Source: Patescibacteria group bacterium
GTDB lineage: Bacteria > Patescibacteriota > Microgenomatia > UBA12405 > JAHJSD01
Assembly: GCA_018830585.1 (NCBI GenBank)
Contig: JAHJSD010000098.1
Span: forward strand, 1-21,298
Length of the DNA stretch: 21,298 nt
Reading direction: 5' to 3'
The position numbers and the translations under genes are program-made. Each line of letters opens with the position of its first letter. Position 1 is the stretch's first letter. A model generated the notes under the pieces. That model ran no database searches and was not told where the DNA came from. It worked only from the letters and a program-made list of their open reading frames with translations. Shown in pieces: positions 14,093 through 20,722 of this stretch.

Positions 14093-14207
14093 GTCATTCT
14101 GAGCGGAGCCCCGTATCAGATGGTACAGGGCGTAGCGAAGAATCCCCTTGATTTGGGTAGCTTGCTATTCAGGGGATCCTTCTCTCTCGAAGGGAGATCA
14201 GGATGAC
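14093..14207. repeat. GTCATTCTGAG-family unit, copy 5, with a nested insert
   Basis: The left end GTCATTCTGAGCGGAG is interrupted by about 26 bases (CCCCGTATC...GGTACAGGGCGTA) before GCGAAGAATCCCC; copy 6 has the uninterrupted form. The right end is GGATCCTTCTC...ATCAGGATGAC. The gap 14031-14256 holds nothing else except a TATAAT at 14046-14051, which could be a weak promoter toward proS. Confidence 0.75.
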
Positions 14208-14256
14208 GGGCTGAAAAATGCAGAGTTTTAGAAACAACAGTTGGTAATTTTTTAAT

Positions 14257-15939
14257 ATGCGTTACTCAAAACTTTTTGGTAGGACCAGAAAAGAAGTACC
14301 TAGGGACACTAAGTTAAAAAGCCATCAGCTTTTAACTCAGGCTGGATTTATTAACCAAACAGCCGCTGGTCTTTATAGTTTTTTGCCTTTGGGTTTTAAG
14401 GTTTTGTCTAAAGTTGACATCATTATTAAAGAGGAGTTGTCTAAAGAAGGGGTTCAGCACTTGCTGATGCCTTATGTTTCTCCTGCTAATTTGTGGAAAG
14501 AAAGCGGCCGTTGGCAAAAAATGGATGATATTTTGGCTAAATTTACTTCTAAAAGAGGTCAAGACCTGCTTCTTTCCCCAACACACGAGGAAATAGTTAC
14601 CGATTTGGTTAGAAAGTATGTTTACTCTTACAAGGATTTGCCTTTAATTCTCAACCAGAACCAGTTCAAATTTAGGGATGAGATCAGGGTTTTTGGCGGA
14701 CTAATCAGGAGCAGAGAGTTTTTAATGCAGGACGCTTATAGCATGGATAAGGACAAAAAAGGAATGGATAAAAGTTTTGATGCCGTGGTTAGAGCTTATC
14801 AAGCAATTTTTAAAAGAGTTGGCATTGAGGCTCTTGAAGTTGAGGCAGATAGTGGCACCATGGGCGGCTCTGACTCTCATGAGTTTATGGCTATAACCGG
14901 TGAGGGAGAAGACGTCATCTTAGAGTGTGATAAGTGTGGTTACAAAGCCAATATTGAAAAGGCAGAATTTGTCAGAGAAAAAAAGAATCCCAAAGAAAAA
15001 ATTAAGCAGTTTAAGATTATTGATCAGCCGGAGTGGGTTTGCACAAATGAAGATAACGTTAAACATTATAAAAAACCCACTTGGCGCTATCTGAAAAATG
15101 TGGTTTACAAAGACGAAAAGGGGAGAATCATTATTGCTTCTTTAAGAGGGGATCAAGAAGTTAATGAGTTTAAGTTGGTTAGGGCGGTTAAGGCGGACTT
15201 TTTAGAACCAGCCACAGATGAGGATTTAGAAAAGATGGGTACTAAATCCGGCTGGGTTCACTCCTGGGGACACAAAGGGGTCATTTATGTTGGCGACTTG
15301 GGTCTTAAAATGGTGCGCAACTTTATTGGTGGCAAAAAAGAAAAAACCACCGATTCTAGTAATGTTAATTATGGCCGGGACTTTAAGTATCGGAAAGCGG
15401 CAGATATTGTTAACGCTAAACAAGGAGATGGTTGTGTTAAGTGTAAAGGGGGAAAACTAAAAGAGGTTAGGGGAATAGAAGTGGGTCATGCTTTTAAGCT
15501 AGGTCCTTGCTACTCAGAATCAATGAAAGCCGAATACTTAGATAGCAAGGGAAAGCTCCAATCAATTCAAATGGGTTGTTATGGTGTTGGTATTTCCAGG
15601 CTGGTGGCAGTTATCGCCGAGATTAACAGGGACAAGGACGGTCTTATCTGGCCCGAAACGGTTGCTCCTTATCGGTATTACCTGCTGGGTTTGGATTTAG
15701 ACGATAAGAAAGTTAAATCCTGGGCAGAGAAAGTTTATCAATATTTGCTTGATAAAAACGAGGAAGTTTTGTTTGATGACAGAGAAGGGGCTTCTCCGGG
15801 TGAAAAATTCAATGACGCTGACTTACTCGGTATTCCTTGGCGCTTGGTGGTTGGCAAAAAGGCGACCGCCGTGAAAAAAGTAGAGCTTAAAGGGCGCCAG
15901 GAAAAATCCGGCCGGATGGTTGAATTAAAAATACTATGA
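14257..15939 (+). CDS. proS: Prolyl-tRNA synthetase (bacterial-type)
   Basis: This 560-residue class II aminoacyl-tRNA synthetase attaches proline to tRNA-Pro. It shows motif 1 (AAGLYSFLPLGFKVL, 36-50), motif 2 (FRDEIRVFGGLIRSREFLMQDAYS, 139-162) and motif 3 (GCYGVGISRL, 440-449). Residues about 225-385 hold an INS-type editing domain, with GDQEVNEFKL. Two Cys pairs (C224/C227 and C393/C396) flank it. The C-terminal anticodon-binding domain starts near 472. The stop codon falls in the first bases of repeat element E. Base use looks more A/T-rich than in the mre genes. Confidence 0.95.
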   Translation: MRYSKLFGRTRKEVPRDTKLKSHQLLTQAGFINQTAAGLYSFLPLGFKVLSKVDIIIKEELSKEGVQHLLMPYVSPANLWKESGRWQKMDDILAKFTSKRGQDLLLSPTHEEIVTDLVRKYVYSYKDLPLILNQNQFKFRDEIRVFGGLIRSREFLMQDAYSMDKDKKGMDKSFDAVVRAYQAIFKRVGIEALEVEADSGTMGGSDSHEFMAITGEGEDVILECDKCGYKANIEKAEFVREKKNPKEKIKQFKIIDQPEWVCTNEDNVKHYKKPTWRYLKNVVYKDEKGRIIIASLRGDQEVNEFKLVRAVKADFLEPATDEDLEKMGTKSGWVHSWGHKGVIYVGDLGLKMVRNFIGGKKEKTTDSSNVNYGRDFKYRKAADIVNAKQGDGCVKCKGGKLKEVRGIEVGHAFKLGPCYSESMKAEYLDSKGKLQSIQMGCYGVGISRLVAVIAEINRDKDGLIWPETVAPYRYYLLGLDLDDKKVKSWAEKVYQYLLDKNEEVLFDDREGASPGEKFNDADLLGIPWRLVVGKKATAVKKVELKGRQEKSGRMVELKIL

Positions 15940-16070
15940 AGCCCCACGGGGTAAACTTACGGTATCAATCCAAATGCCTCGTTGGGGCGAAAATACTTAA
16001 ACCAGAAAACCAATTTGCCCATGAGGAAACTTGTGGCCTGCCGGCAGGCAGGTTTTCTTGGTTCATGTAT
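15935..16070 (+). repeat. 140-bp element, copy E, overlapping the proS stop
   Basis: It starts TATGAAGCCCCACGGGGTAA; the TGA of proS is bases 3-5 of the element. It then has the CTCGTTGGGGCG block, AACCAGAAAACCAATTTG, GGCCTGCCGGCAGGCAGG and TTTTCTTGGTTCATGTATGG. The final TATAAT of other copies has become TATGGA here. Small open frames across 15982-16608 are repeat read-through and not genes. Confidence 0.8.
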
Positions 16071-16075
16071 GGACA

Positions 16076-16099
16076 CTCTAATGATTCGAATCATTAGAG
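16076..16099. repeat. Perfect 24-bp palindrome
   Basis: CTCTAATGATTC followed by its exact reverse complement, six bases after element E. It may be a binding site, a further small mobile palindrome or a hairpin. Confidence 0.7.
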
Positions 16100-16215
16100 G
16101 ATTTGTTCCTGTTTTTTTAAGACTCTCTGAGGGAACTTCGTCTTATGGGGCTTCTTTATTAGTCCATTACCAGTCCCGCGACACTACGTTGGGGAAAGAA
16201 CCTCCCTCGCTTCTC

Positions 16216-16307
16216 GTCATTCTGAGCGGAGCGAAGAATCCCCTCATTAGGGCGCAAGTTGCCGCTCCGGCGGGGATCCTTCGTCATCGGAATTTCTCAG
16301 GATGACG
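16216..16307. repeat. GTCATTCTGAG-family unit, copy 6 (cleanest)
   Basis: GTCATTCTGAGCGGAGCGAA-GAATCCCC at the left, GGGGATCCTTCGTCATCGG and TTTCTCAGGATGACG at the right. It serves as the uninterrupted reference for copies 4 and 5. Confidence 0.8.
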
Positions 16308-16316
16308 AAAATTAAG

Positions 16317-16390
16317 CACCCCCGGGGCGACCTGCCTGCCGGCTTACCCGCCTGTGGTGGGCAGGCAGGGCTTTTGGCCCCCCGGGGGTG
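16317..16390. repeat. Nested palindromes: CACCCCCGGGG split by a GGCAGG palindrome
   Basis: The outer halves CACCCCCGGGG (16317-16327) and CCCCGGGGGTG (16380-16390) are exact reverse complements. Between them lies a second palindrome, CCTGCCTGCC ... GGCAGGCAGG, the one found in elements A, D and E. Confidence 0.7.
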
Positions 16391-16408
16391 TTGACTCTGT
16401 TTCAATAG

Positions 16409-16490
16409 CGTCGGGTGAAGAATCCCCGTGGAATCAGCAATTCACTAACCCAAGGGGATCCTTCGTCATCGGAATTCCTCAGAATGACGG
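16409..16490. repeat. GTCATTCTGAG-family unit, copy 7, plus half-unit to 16555
   Basis: GCGTCGGGTGAAGAATCCCC at the left and GGGGATCCTTCGTCATCGG, ATTCCTCAGAATGACGG at the right. A further arm follows at 16504-16555 (GTCATTCTGACCCGC ... GGGGAAGAATCCCCC). Confidence 0.7.
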
Positions 16491-16658
16491 CCAGGGCAAT
16501 CTCGTCATTCTGACCCGCCCAAAGCTACGCAGTTGCTGGCGGGGAAGAATCCCCCAAAACCGGCAAGTTGCCACTCTACCGGGGACCTGCCTGCCCTCCT
16601 GCCGGTAAGCATGACCTCCCTTCCTTAGAATAAATTCCAATCTCTAAGCTTTAAAATG

Positions 16659-16692
16659 ACCGCTCATTTCAACGATCGTGTCAATGAGTGGT
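16659..16692. promoter_or_regulatory. Inverted repeat upstream of the small-ORF island
   Basis: ACCGCTCATT (16659-16668) and AATGAGTGGT (16683-16692) pair with one wobble, 14 bases apart. It lies about 25 bases before the first copy of the duplicated promoter module and might be an operator or a terminator-like hairpin. Confidence 0.35.
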
Positions 16693-16714
16693 TCAAATGA
16701 AGCCTCCCCGGTTT

Positions 16715-16816
16715 TCCTTTTCTTTCTTTTAACTTTTTCACTCTAAGCTTTAATCTTTCGTTGCGTATTTCCTACCTATTTTGTCTCTTGAAAAAACGAC
16801 TTTAGCAGTTTAAACT
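16715..16816 (+). promoter_or_regulatory. Duplicated promoter module, copy 1
   Basis: About 95 bases are shared with copy 2 at 17461-17563: both have TTCTTTTAACTTTTTCACTC, TAA-CTTTAA, TGCGTATTT, TATTTT and CTTGAAAAA in the same order. Copy 1 gives -35 TTGAAA (16788-16793), exactly 17 bases, and -10 TAAACT (16811-16816). It points to the ORF at 16884. Confidence 0.55.
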
Positions 16817-16883
16817 ACGGCTATTCCTTGGTGATACTTAATTATTTGTTGTTAAATTTAAAAATGGGAAAAAGGAGGGAGTG

Positions 16884-17096
16884 ATGGTTGGAGGAAAGGG
16901 GGTAAATTTATGCGAGAGGTAGTGTATCGCTTGTGAGGATATAGTTACTTGTGCTTTAGAGATTAAAGAATTGCTTAGACAAAGAAGGGAACAAACAGGA
17001 GAACAAAAGGGGAAAGGGGTTATCGTCCGGTCGGGCACGGTTGAGGAAAGAACTCCAGACCCACAAGGCATTGGGAATGGCAGGCTAAAATTTTAG
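16884..17096 (+). pseudogene. Small Cys-containing ORF interrupted by an in-frame TAG
   Basis: A strong AAGGAGG lies six bases before ATG 16884. The frame reads MVGGKGVNLCER, then TAG (16920-16922), then in the same frame 57 residues: CIACEDIVTCALEIKELLRQ, then RREQTGEQKGKGV..., ending GIGNGRLKF before TAG at 17094-17096. The part after the internal stop looks like a real protein (C-x2-C-x5-C followed by an amphipathic helix and a basic tail). I recognise no family. It may be a gene broken by a nonsense mutation; readthrough is possible but nothing in the window supports it, since TAG ends def, mrdA and the deoxyribosyltransferase gene. Expected to be transcribed from module copy 1. Confidence 0.4.
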
Positions 17097-17124
17097 CGGT
17101 TAAATTTTAAAAAAGGTAAAAATT

Positions 17125-17367
17125 ATGATAGGAGAAAGACCGAAACCGAAAGGTTGTCCAGGAACAGTTAGTGAGGTCTGTAGGGATCTTAAGTGTCGCC
17201 AAATACAAATTTGTCGAATCAACTTCGTAAGTGGTAGTGATGTAGCTACTGAGGTAGTTGCTAAACAAATGCCTCACACGTCAGTGCTTATTGGTCACGG
17301 GAGGCCAACTCTCTTCGGTAGTAGAAATGGCTGTAACGGTCCTGGTAATAGGAAAAAAGGCAGGTAG
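17125..17367 (+). CDS. Unrecognised 80-residue Cys-rich ORF
   Basis: AAGG lies 8 bases before ATG 17125. The product has six cysteines (CPGTVSEVCRDLKCRQIQIC in residues 11-30, one more near the C-terminus) and a basic Gly/Asn-rich end. No domain is recognised. In its last quarter the +1 frame (around 17270-17405: QLSSVVEMAVTVLVIGKKAG...) looks more protein-like than the assigned one, so the gene may be frameshifted near 17300. It lies 28 bases after the interrupted ORF 16884-17096 and may share its transcript. Confidence 0.35.
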   Translation: MIGERPKPKGCPGTVSEVCRDLKCRQIQICRINFVSGSDVATEVVAKQMPHTSVLIGHGRPTLFGSRNGCNGPGNRKKGR

Positions 17368-17460
17368 AGCTTGGAAGAAGACAGGAAAGGGCTCCAGGAA
17401 AAAATAGTGGTGGGCGGTGGCGACGAGGAATAGGTTTTTTGCGCTTGAACCCGACTACGA

Positions 17461-17563
17461 TTTCTCTTTTTTCTTTTAACTTTTTCACTCTAAACTTTAA
17501 GTTTTCTCTGCGTATTTAATACTTATTTTAGGTCTTGAAAAATCCGTGTTAGCAAGATAGAAT
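17461..17563 (+). promoter_or_regulatory. Duplicated promoter module, copy 2
   Basis: It is homologous to 16715-16816. It carries -35 TTGAAA (17535-17540), exactly 17 bases, and -10 TAGAAT (17558-17563), so transcription would start near 17570, 37 bases before ORF 17607. The spacing is conserved although the -10 hexamers differ. Confidence 0.6.
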
Positions 17564-17606
17564 GAAAAAATCTTTGCCTTTCTGAAAAAGGGAGGCAGAA
17601 AGTTAT

Positions 17607-17795
17607 TTGTTAAAAAAATTAAAAATGGTCGATCGCATCGTCAGAGGTGGCAGGAAGCCTTCAGACAAGGAGAGGGCTGAGAGAATTAGCGCCCTTTATC
17701 GTCAGAAAGTTACTCCTATGACGCCGGAACAAGTTGGGAGAGCGCATCGTGGTCGGGTAAGGCGTGGGATGAGGGGAGTAAGAAATACGGTTTAA
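17607..17795 (+). CDS. Unrecognised 62-residue basic protein
   Basis: The product is Arg/Lys-rich (VDRIVRGGRKPSDKERAERI, then SALYRQKVTPMTPEQVGRAH, then RGRVRRGMRGVRNTV) and could bind nucleic acid, but no family is recognised. A GGGAGG (17590-17595) lies 11 bases before the TTG start used here; the ATG at 17625 (codon 7) would leave that site 29 bases away. It is driven by promoter module copy 2. An ATG follows its stop immediately (TAAATG, 17796). Confidence 0.45.
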   Translation: MLKKLKMVDRIVRGGRKPSDKERAERISALYRQKVTPMTPEQVGRAHRGRVRRGMRGVRNTV

Positions 17796-18008
17796 ATGAG
17801 GGGGTCGTGTTCGGAGGATTAGGGTTCCAAGCCCCGATGGTTTTTTGAGGTCCCAGATGCGCCGATGCCGAAAGACCGAGTTATCGTGGAGGCATGGGCA
17901 TAAGCACTGGGTGTAAACCCATGGCCGTTCTCAGACGGTAAGACTGACAGAAAAGCCAGGAAAATAAAGGCCCTGTATGATTTTATCAGCTTCGACGCAG
18001 AGTTGTAG
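17796..18008 (+). pseudogene. Reading frame with two internal stops directly after ORF 17607
   Basis: The ATG abuts the preceding stop. The frame reads MRGSCSED, TAG, then GSKPRWFFEVPDAPMPKDRV IVEAWA split by nothing else until TAA, then ALGVNPWPFSDGKTDRKARK followed by IKALYDFISFDAEL and TAG at 18006-18008. The peptide segments look protein-like (aromatic strand, then charged helix) although three stops interrupt them. Either it is a decayed gene or the likeness is chance. A CATGGG/CCCATG hairpin lies at about 17893-17923. No other gene is supportable in 17796-18130. Confidence 0.3.
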
Positions 18009-18074
18009 TAGTACAGGTCTTCGCGTACCGCTCGACGGGTGACGGGTGGTCTTTCAGCGAAGCTTCACTTCATC

Positions 18075-18083
18075 TGTTATAAT
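18075..18083 (+). promoter_or_regulatory. Extended -10 promoter (TGTTATAAT)
   Basis: The TGN-TATAAT arrangement is a good extended -10; no clear -35 is seen. Start expected near 18090, giving a 41-base leader to the ATG at 18131, which is preceded by AAAGGAAG. Confidence 0.5.
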
Positions 18084-18130
18084 AATCTAAACTTCTATTT
18101 AACCTGCCCTAAAAGAAAGGAAGAACAGCG

Positions 18131-18226
18131 ATGGGACCGGTAAGGGTCAGAGTGGAAAGAGAAAGACTTGTTTGCGAATCTAAGATAGAATTTAGATCTG
18201 ATAATCCAAATGCAAATGACGGATGA
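18131..18226 (+). CDS. 31-residue ORF, possible first piece of a frameshifted gene
   Basis: MGPVRVRVERERLVCESKIE then FRSDNPNANDG and TGA. It has the best start signals of the cluster (promoter 18075-18083, AAGGA nine bases before the ATG). Its end overlaps ORF 18210-18554 in the +1 frame, so a single longer protein may have been split by an indel near 18210. Confidence 0.35.
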   Translation: MGPVRVRVERERLVCESKIEFRSDNPNANDG

Positions 18227-18554
18227 AAATAGACTTCCTCCAGTGACAGACTTTGTCTATCCCGTGTTGTCAGGAGAAGAGACAGTATGGTTGAGAAGTG
18301 ATAGGGTGGTTAGGGTTTGGGTTCACAGGCTTGAGTCGAGCGGGAAATTAAGGAAATTAAACAGCTTAACAGGAAGGATCACTTGTTGTGGAGGTTCGGA
18401 GATTCTCGATTTTAAGGGGGCAAAGCAAATTAGTTTTCAAGCCTGTCCGAGGACCAGAAGAATGCTAAAGCCGGCTAAAAGTGGATCCAAAACCAGGTTT
18501 GTCTCAAGGGAACAGATTTTGGCTGAGCCGGGTAATAAAAGCAAGAGAAGCTGA
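18210..18554 (+). CDS. Unrecognised 114-residue ORF
   Basis: The product contains LPPVTDFVYPVLSGEETVWL, a strand-rich middle (VVRVWVHRLESSGKLRKLNS), the pair CC in TGRITCCGGSEILDF, and a basic C-terminus. No family is recognised. It has no own ribosome-binding site; it overlaps the 31-residue ORF upstream (+1 frame) and is overlapped downstream by the +1-frame segment 18481-18681 (GTG start; IKAREAEAIRLRAVGQPEVG...FPLLDKPLRRSWK). Joined, the three pieces would make about 185 residues. Confidence 0.4.
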   Translation: MQMTDENRLPPVTDFVYPVLSGEETVWLRSDRVVRVWVHRLESSGKLRKLNSLTGRITCCGGSEILDFKGAKQISFQACPRTRRMLKPAKSGSKTRFVSREQILAEPGNKSKRS

Positions 18555-18681
18555 AGCGATTCGGTTAAGAGCGGTTGGTCAGCCTGAAGTTGGTCACGAA
18601 GAAGGGGCTTTTAAGAACCTAGGCGATTTAAGGGTCAGCTTCCCACTCTTGGACAAACCACTAAGGCGTTCTTGGAAATAG
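18481..18681 (+). pseudogene. Open segment continuing ORF 18210-18554 in the next frame
   Basis: The 66 codons from GTG 18481 encode REAEAIRLRAVGQPEVGHEE and a C-terminal LRVSFPLLDKPLRRSWK. No start signal precedes it, and it ends 15 bases before the convergent topA stop. Best seen as a possible C-terminal part of a frameshifted gene. Confidence 0.25.
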
Positions 18682-18696
18682 AAACTCTGAGTAAAT

Positions 18697-20688
18697 TCAC
18701 TTCGGTTTTTTCCATGAAGACCAATCGCATTTGGGCCAGGTGGAGCAGGAGAAAAATTTGGCCCCTCTTCTAGTGCTTTTGATGACCACTTCCTTGCCGC
18801 AAGTGGGACATTTAAAATCAACCTTTTCCCGGAACGATTCTTTGTAGTCGCATTCCGGAAAAGCGGAACAGGCGATAAATTTGCCAAACCGTCCGGTCCT
18901 AATTACCAAATCCGCTTTTTTGCACTTGGGGCACTTCCTGCCCAATTTTTCCACCGGAACCGGAACCCTCTTCGCTTTTTTTTCGGTTAGATCAATCCTT
19001 TTTTCAAACGGTCCCCAGAATTTTGACAGCACCGGTTGCCATTTTTCTTTGCCTAAAGCGACATCATCCAGAGAATCTTCCATATCAGCGGTAAAAGGAA
19101 GGCTCAAAACGGTTTCAAAATGCTCTACTAAAAAATCATTGGTAGTGTTTCCTATCGGAGTGGGCAGAAACTTTTTTTCCTCTTTTTCCACATAAAGCCT
19201 TTGTTGAATGGTAGAAATAATCGGGGCGTAAGTTGACGGCCGGCCGATGCCGTTTTTTTCCAAAGCGGCAATCAGGGTGGCTTCGTTGTATCGCGGCGGC
19301 GGCAGAGTTTCGTGCCGGGTGATACCAAAGTTTTCCGTTTTCAGCTCTTGGCCTGTTTCCAACTTCGGCAGAGTGTTTTCCGAGAACGAAATAGGGTAAA
19401 CTTTTGAAAAGCCGTCAAAAACAACATGACTGCCGTTGGCGGAAAAAGTGTAACGGCCGTTTTCCAATTCCAACTTGGTTTGGGCGATCACCGCCGGTTT
19501 CATCTGACAGGAAACCGCCCTTTGCCAAATCAATCGGTACAATTTCGCCTCGCTTCCCTCCATTTTTGATTTTTGATTTTTGACTTTTGAATTTATTTTT
19601 GTCGGTCTGATCGCTTCGTGAGCTTCCTGGGCCAATTTTGATTTGGTTTTATAAAAGATTGACTTTTCCGGCAGATATTCTTGGCCGTATTCCTGGCCGA
19701 TAAATTTTCTGATCTGCTCAGCCGCCTGAATAGCCAAAGCGGTGGAGTCGGTGCGGTGATAGGTGATTTCTCCTTTTTCAAAAAGTGTTTGGGCCAGTCT
19801 CATGGTTTGTTTTGAAGACCAGCCAAACCGGCGGGAAGCATCCTGCTGAAGAGTTGAGGTGGTAAAAGGGGGAAAAGGGTAGCGGCGGACTTCTTTTTTT
19901 TCCACCTTGGCCACTTTAAAAAGCGGGGTTAGGTCCAAGACAATTTTTTCCGCTTCTTTTAGATTGGTAAATATTGTTTTGGTGACGGTATTAGTTCCGG
20001 AAAAAAGCATCTTTTTTTCTTGAATCTCAATGGTTTTGCGGTCAACTTTAGTCAGCTGGGCGATAAAATCGTTGATCTCGGCCCAGATTCGGTGGTATTG
20101 CTCTTTCTTAAACTGATTAATCTCTTTTTCCCTTTCGACAATTAACCTGACCGCTACCGACTGAACCCTTCCGGCAGACAAACCCCTGCGGATTTTTTTC
20201 CAAAGAAGCGGTGAAAGCGAGTAGCCGACTAGCCGGTCCAAAACCCTCCTGGCTTGCTGGGCGTTAACTAAGTCCATGTCAATTCGGTGAGGACTCTTTA
20301 AAGCTTTTTCAACCGCGGACTTGGTAATTTCGTGAAAATGGATTTTCTTAAAGTCGATTTTTTTGTTTTTGATTTTCGGCTTTAAACTTTCGATCACATG
20401 CCAGGCGATTGCTTCTCCTTCCCGGTCCGGATCGGTAGCCAAAAAAACTTCGCTTACCTTTTCAACCGCGTTTTTAAGCTGAGCGATGGTTTTGCTTTTA
20501 TCACGATTGTTGACATATTCAGGGAAAAATTGGTATTGTTTGCCCTTTTTCTTAACCTCTACCCCGAATTTGCTTTTAGGCAGATCCCTGATATGGCCCA
20601 TGGTGGCCAAAATCTGGTATTCCTTGCCGACTAAACGGCTGATGGTTTTTGCTTTGGTAGGAGACTCGACAATAATTAATTTAGACAT
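18697..20688 (-). CDS. topA: DNA topoisomerase I (type IA)
   Basis: The 663-residue enzyme relaxes negative supercoils. It has an N-terminal Toprim domain with E8 (IIVESPTKA) and D86-P-D88-R-E90 (metal site), followed by the strand-passage domains. The active tyrosine is Y310 in EKGEITYHRTDS, where most bacteria have M in place of H. Two C-terminal four-Cys zinc ribbons follow (C586/C589/C607/C613 and C627/C630/C648/C654). It is shorter than E. coli TopA (865), mainly in the C-terminal ribbons. Residues 366-377 (NSKVKNQKSKME) are encoded by a TTTTTGA tandem repeat. No ribosome-binding site is visible before ATG 20688. Confidence 0.96.
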   Translation of the reverse strand: MSKLIIVESPTKAKTISRLVGKEYQILATMGHIRDLPKSKFGVEVKKKGKQYQFFPEYVNNRDKSKTIAQLKNAVEKVSEVFLATDPDREGEAIAWHVIESLKPKIKNKKIDFKKIHFHEITKSAVEKALKSPHRIDMDLVNAQQARRVLDRLVGYSLSPLLWKKIRRGLSAGRVQSVAVRLIVEREKEINQFKKEQYHRIWAEINDFIAQLTKVDRKTIEIQEKKMLFSGTNTVTKTIFTNLKEAEKIVLDLTPLFKVAKVEKKEVRRYPFPPFTTSTLQQDASRRFGWSSKQTMRLAQTLFEKGEITYHRTDSTALAIQAAEQIRKFIGQEYGQEYLPEKSIFYKTKSKLAQEAHEAIRPTKINSKVKNQKSKMEGSEAKLYRLIWQRAVSCQMKPAVIAQTKLELENGRYTFSANGSHVVFDGFSKVYPISFSENTLPKLETGQELKTENFGITRHETLPPPRYNEATLIAALEKNGIGRPSTYAPIISTIQQRLYVEKEEKKFLPTPIGNTTNDFLVEHFETVLSLPFTADMEDSLDDVALGKEKWQPVLSKFWGPFEKRIDLTEKKAKRVPVPVEKLGRKCPKCKKADLVIRTGRFGKFIACSAFPECDYKESFREKVDFKCPTCGKEVVIKSTRRGAKFFSCSTWPKCDWSSWKKPK
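19563..19590. repeat. TTTTTGA tandem repeat within topA
   Basis: Three to four TTTTTGA-type units in the coding sequence give the lysine-rich loop KVKNQKSK. The unit resembles intergenic low-complexity repeats elsewhere in the window. Confidence 0.55.
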
Positions 20689-20722
20689 TTATTCATTAAT
20701 CATTAAACATTATCATTCATTA
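20688..20722. repeat. ATTCATTAA/CATTAAACATT tandem run before topA
   Basis: It fills the 31-base spacer between the four-helix-bundle gene and topA and resembles 10141-10210 and 21097-21165. Confidence 0.45.

Noticed and set aside
15982..16608. Two plus-strand ORFs of 107 and 84 codons
   Set aside because: They run entirely through repeat elements E, copies 6 and 7 and nested palindromes; no start signals and no protein likeness.
17031..17060. GAGGAAAG motif suggestive of the RNase P RNA core
   Set aside because: The other conserved core segments are not found at a plausible distance, and the stretch lies in an open reading frame.
16838..17071. 77-codon minus-strand ORF opposite the interrupted small ORF
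   Set aside because: No start signal on that strand, whereas the plus strand has a promoter module and AAGGAGG; composition is that of a shadow frame.
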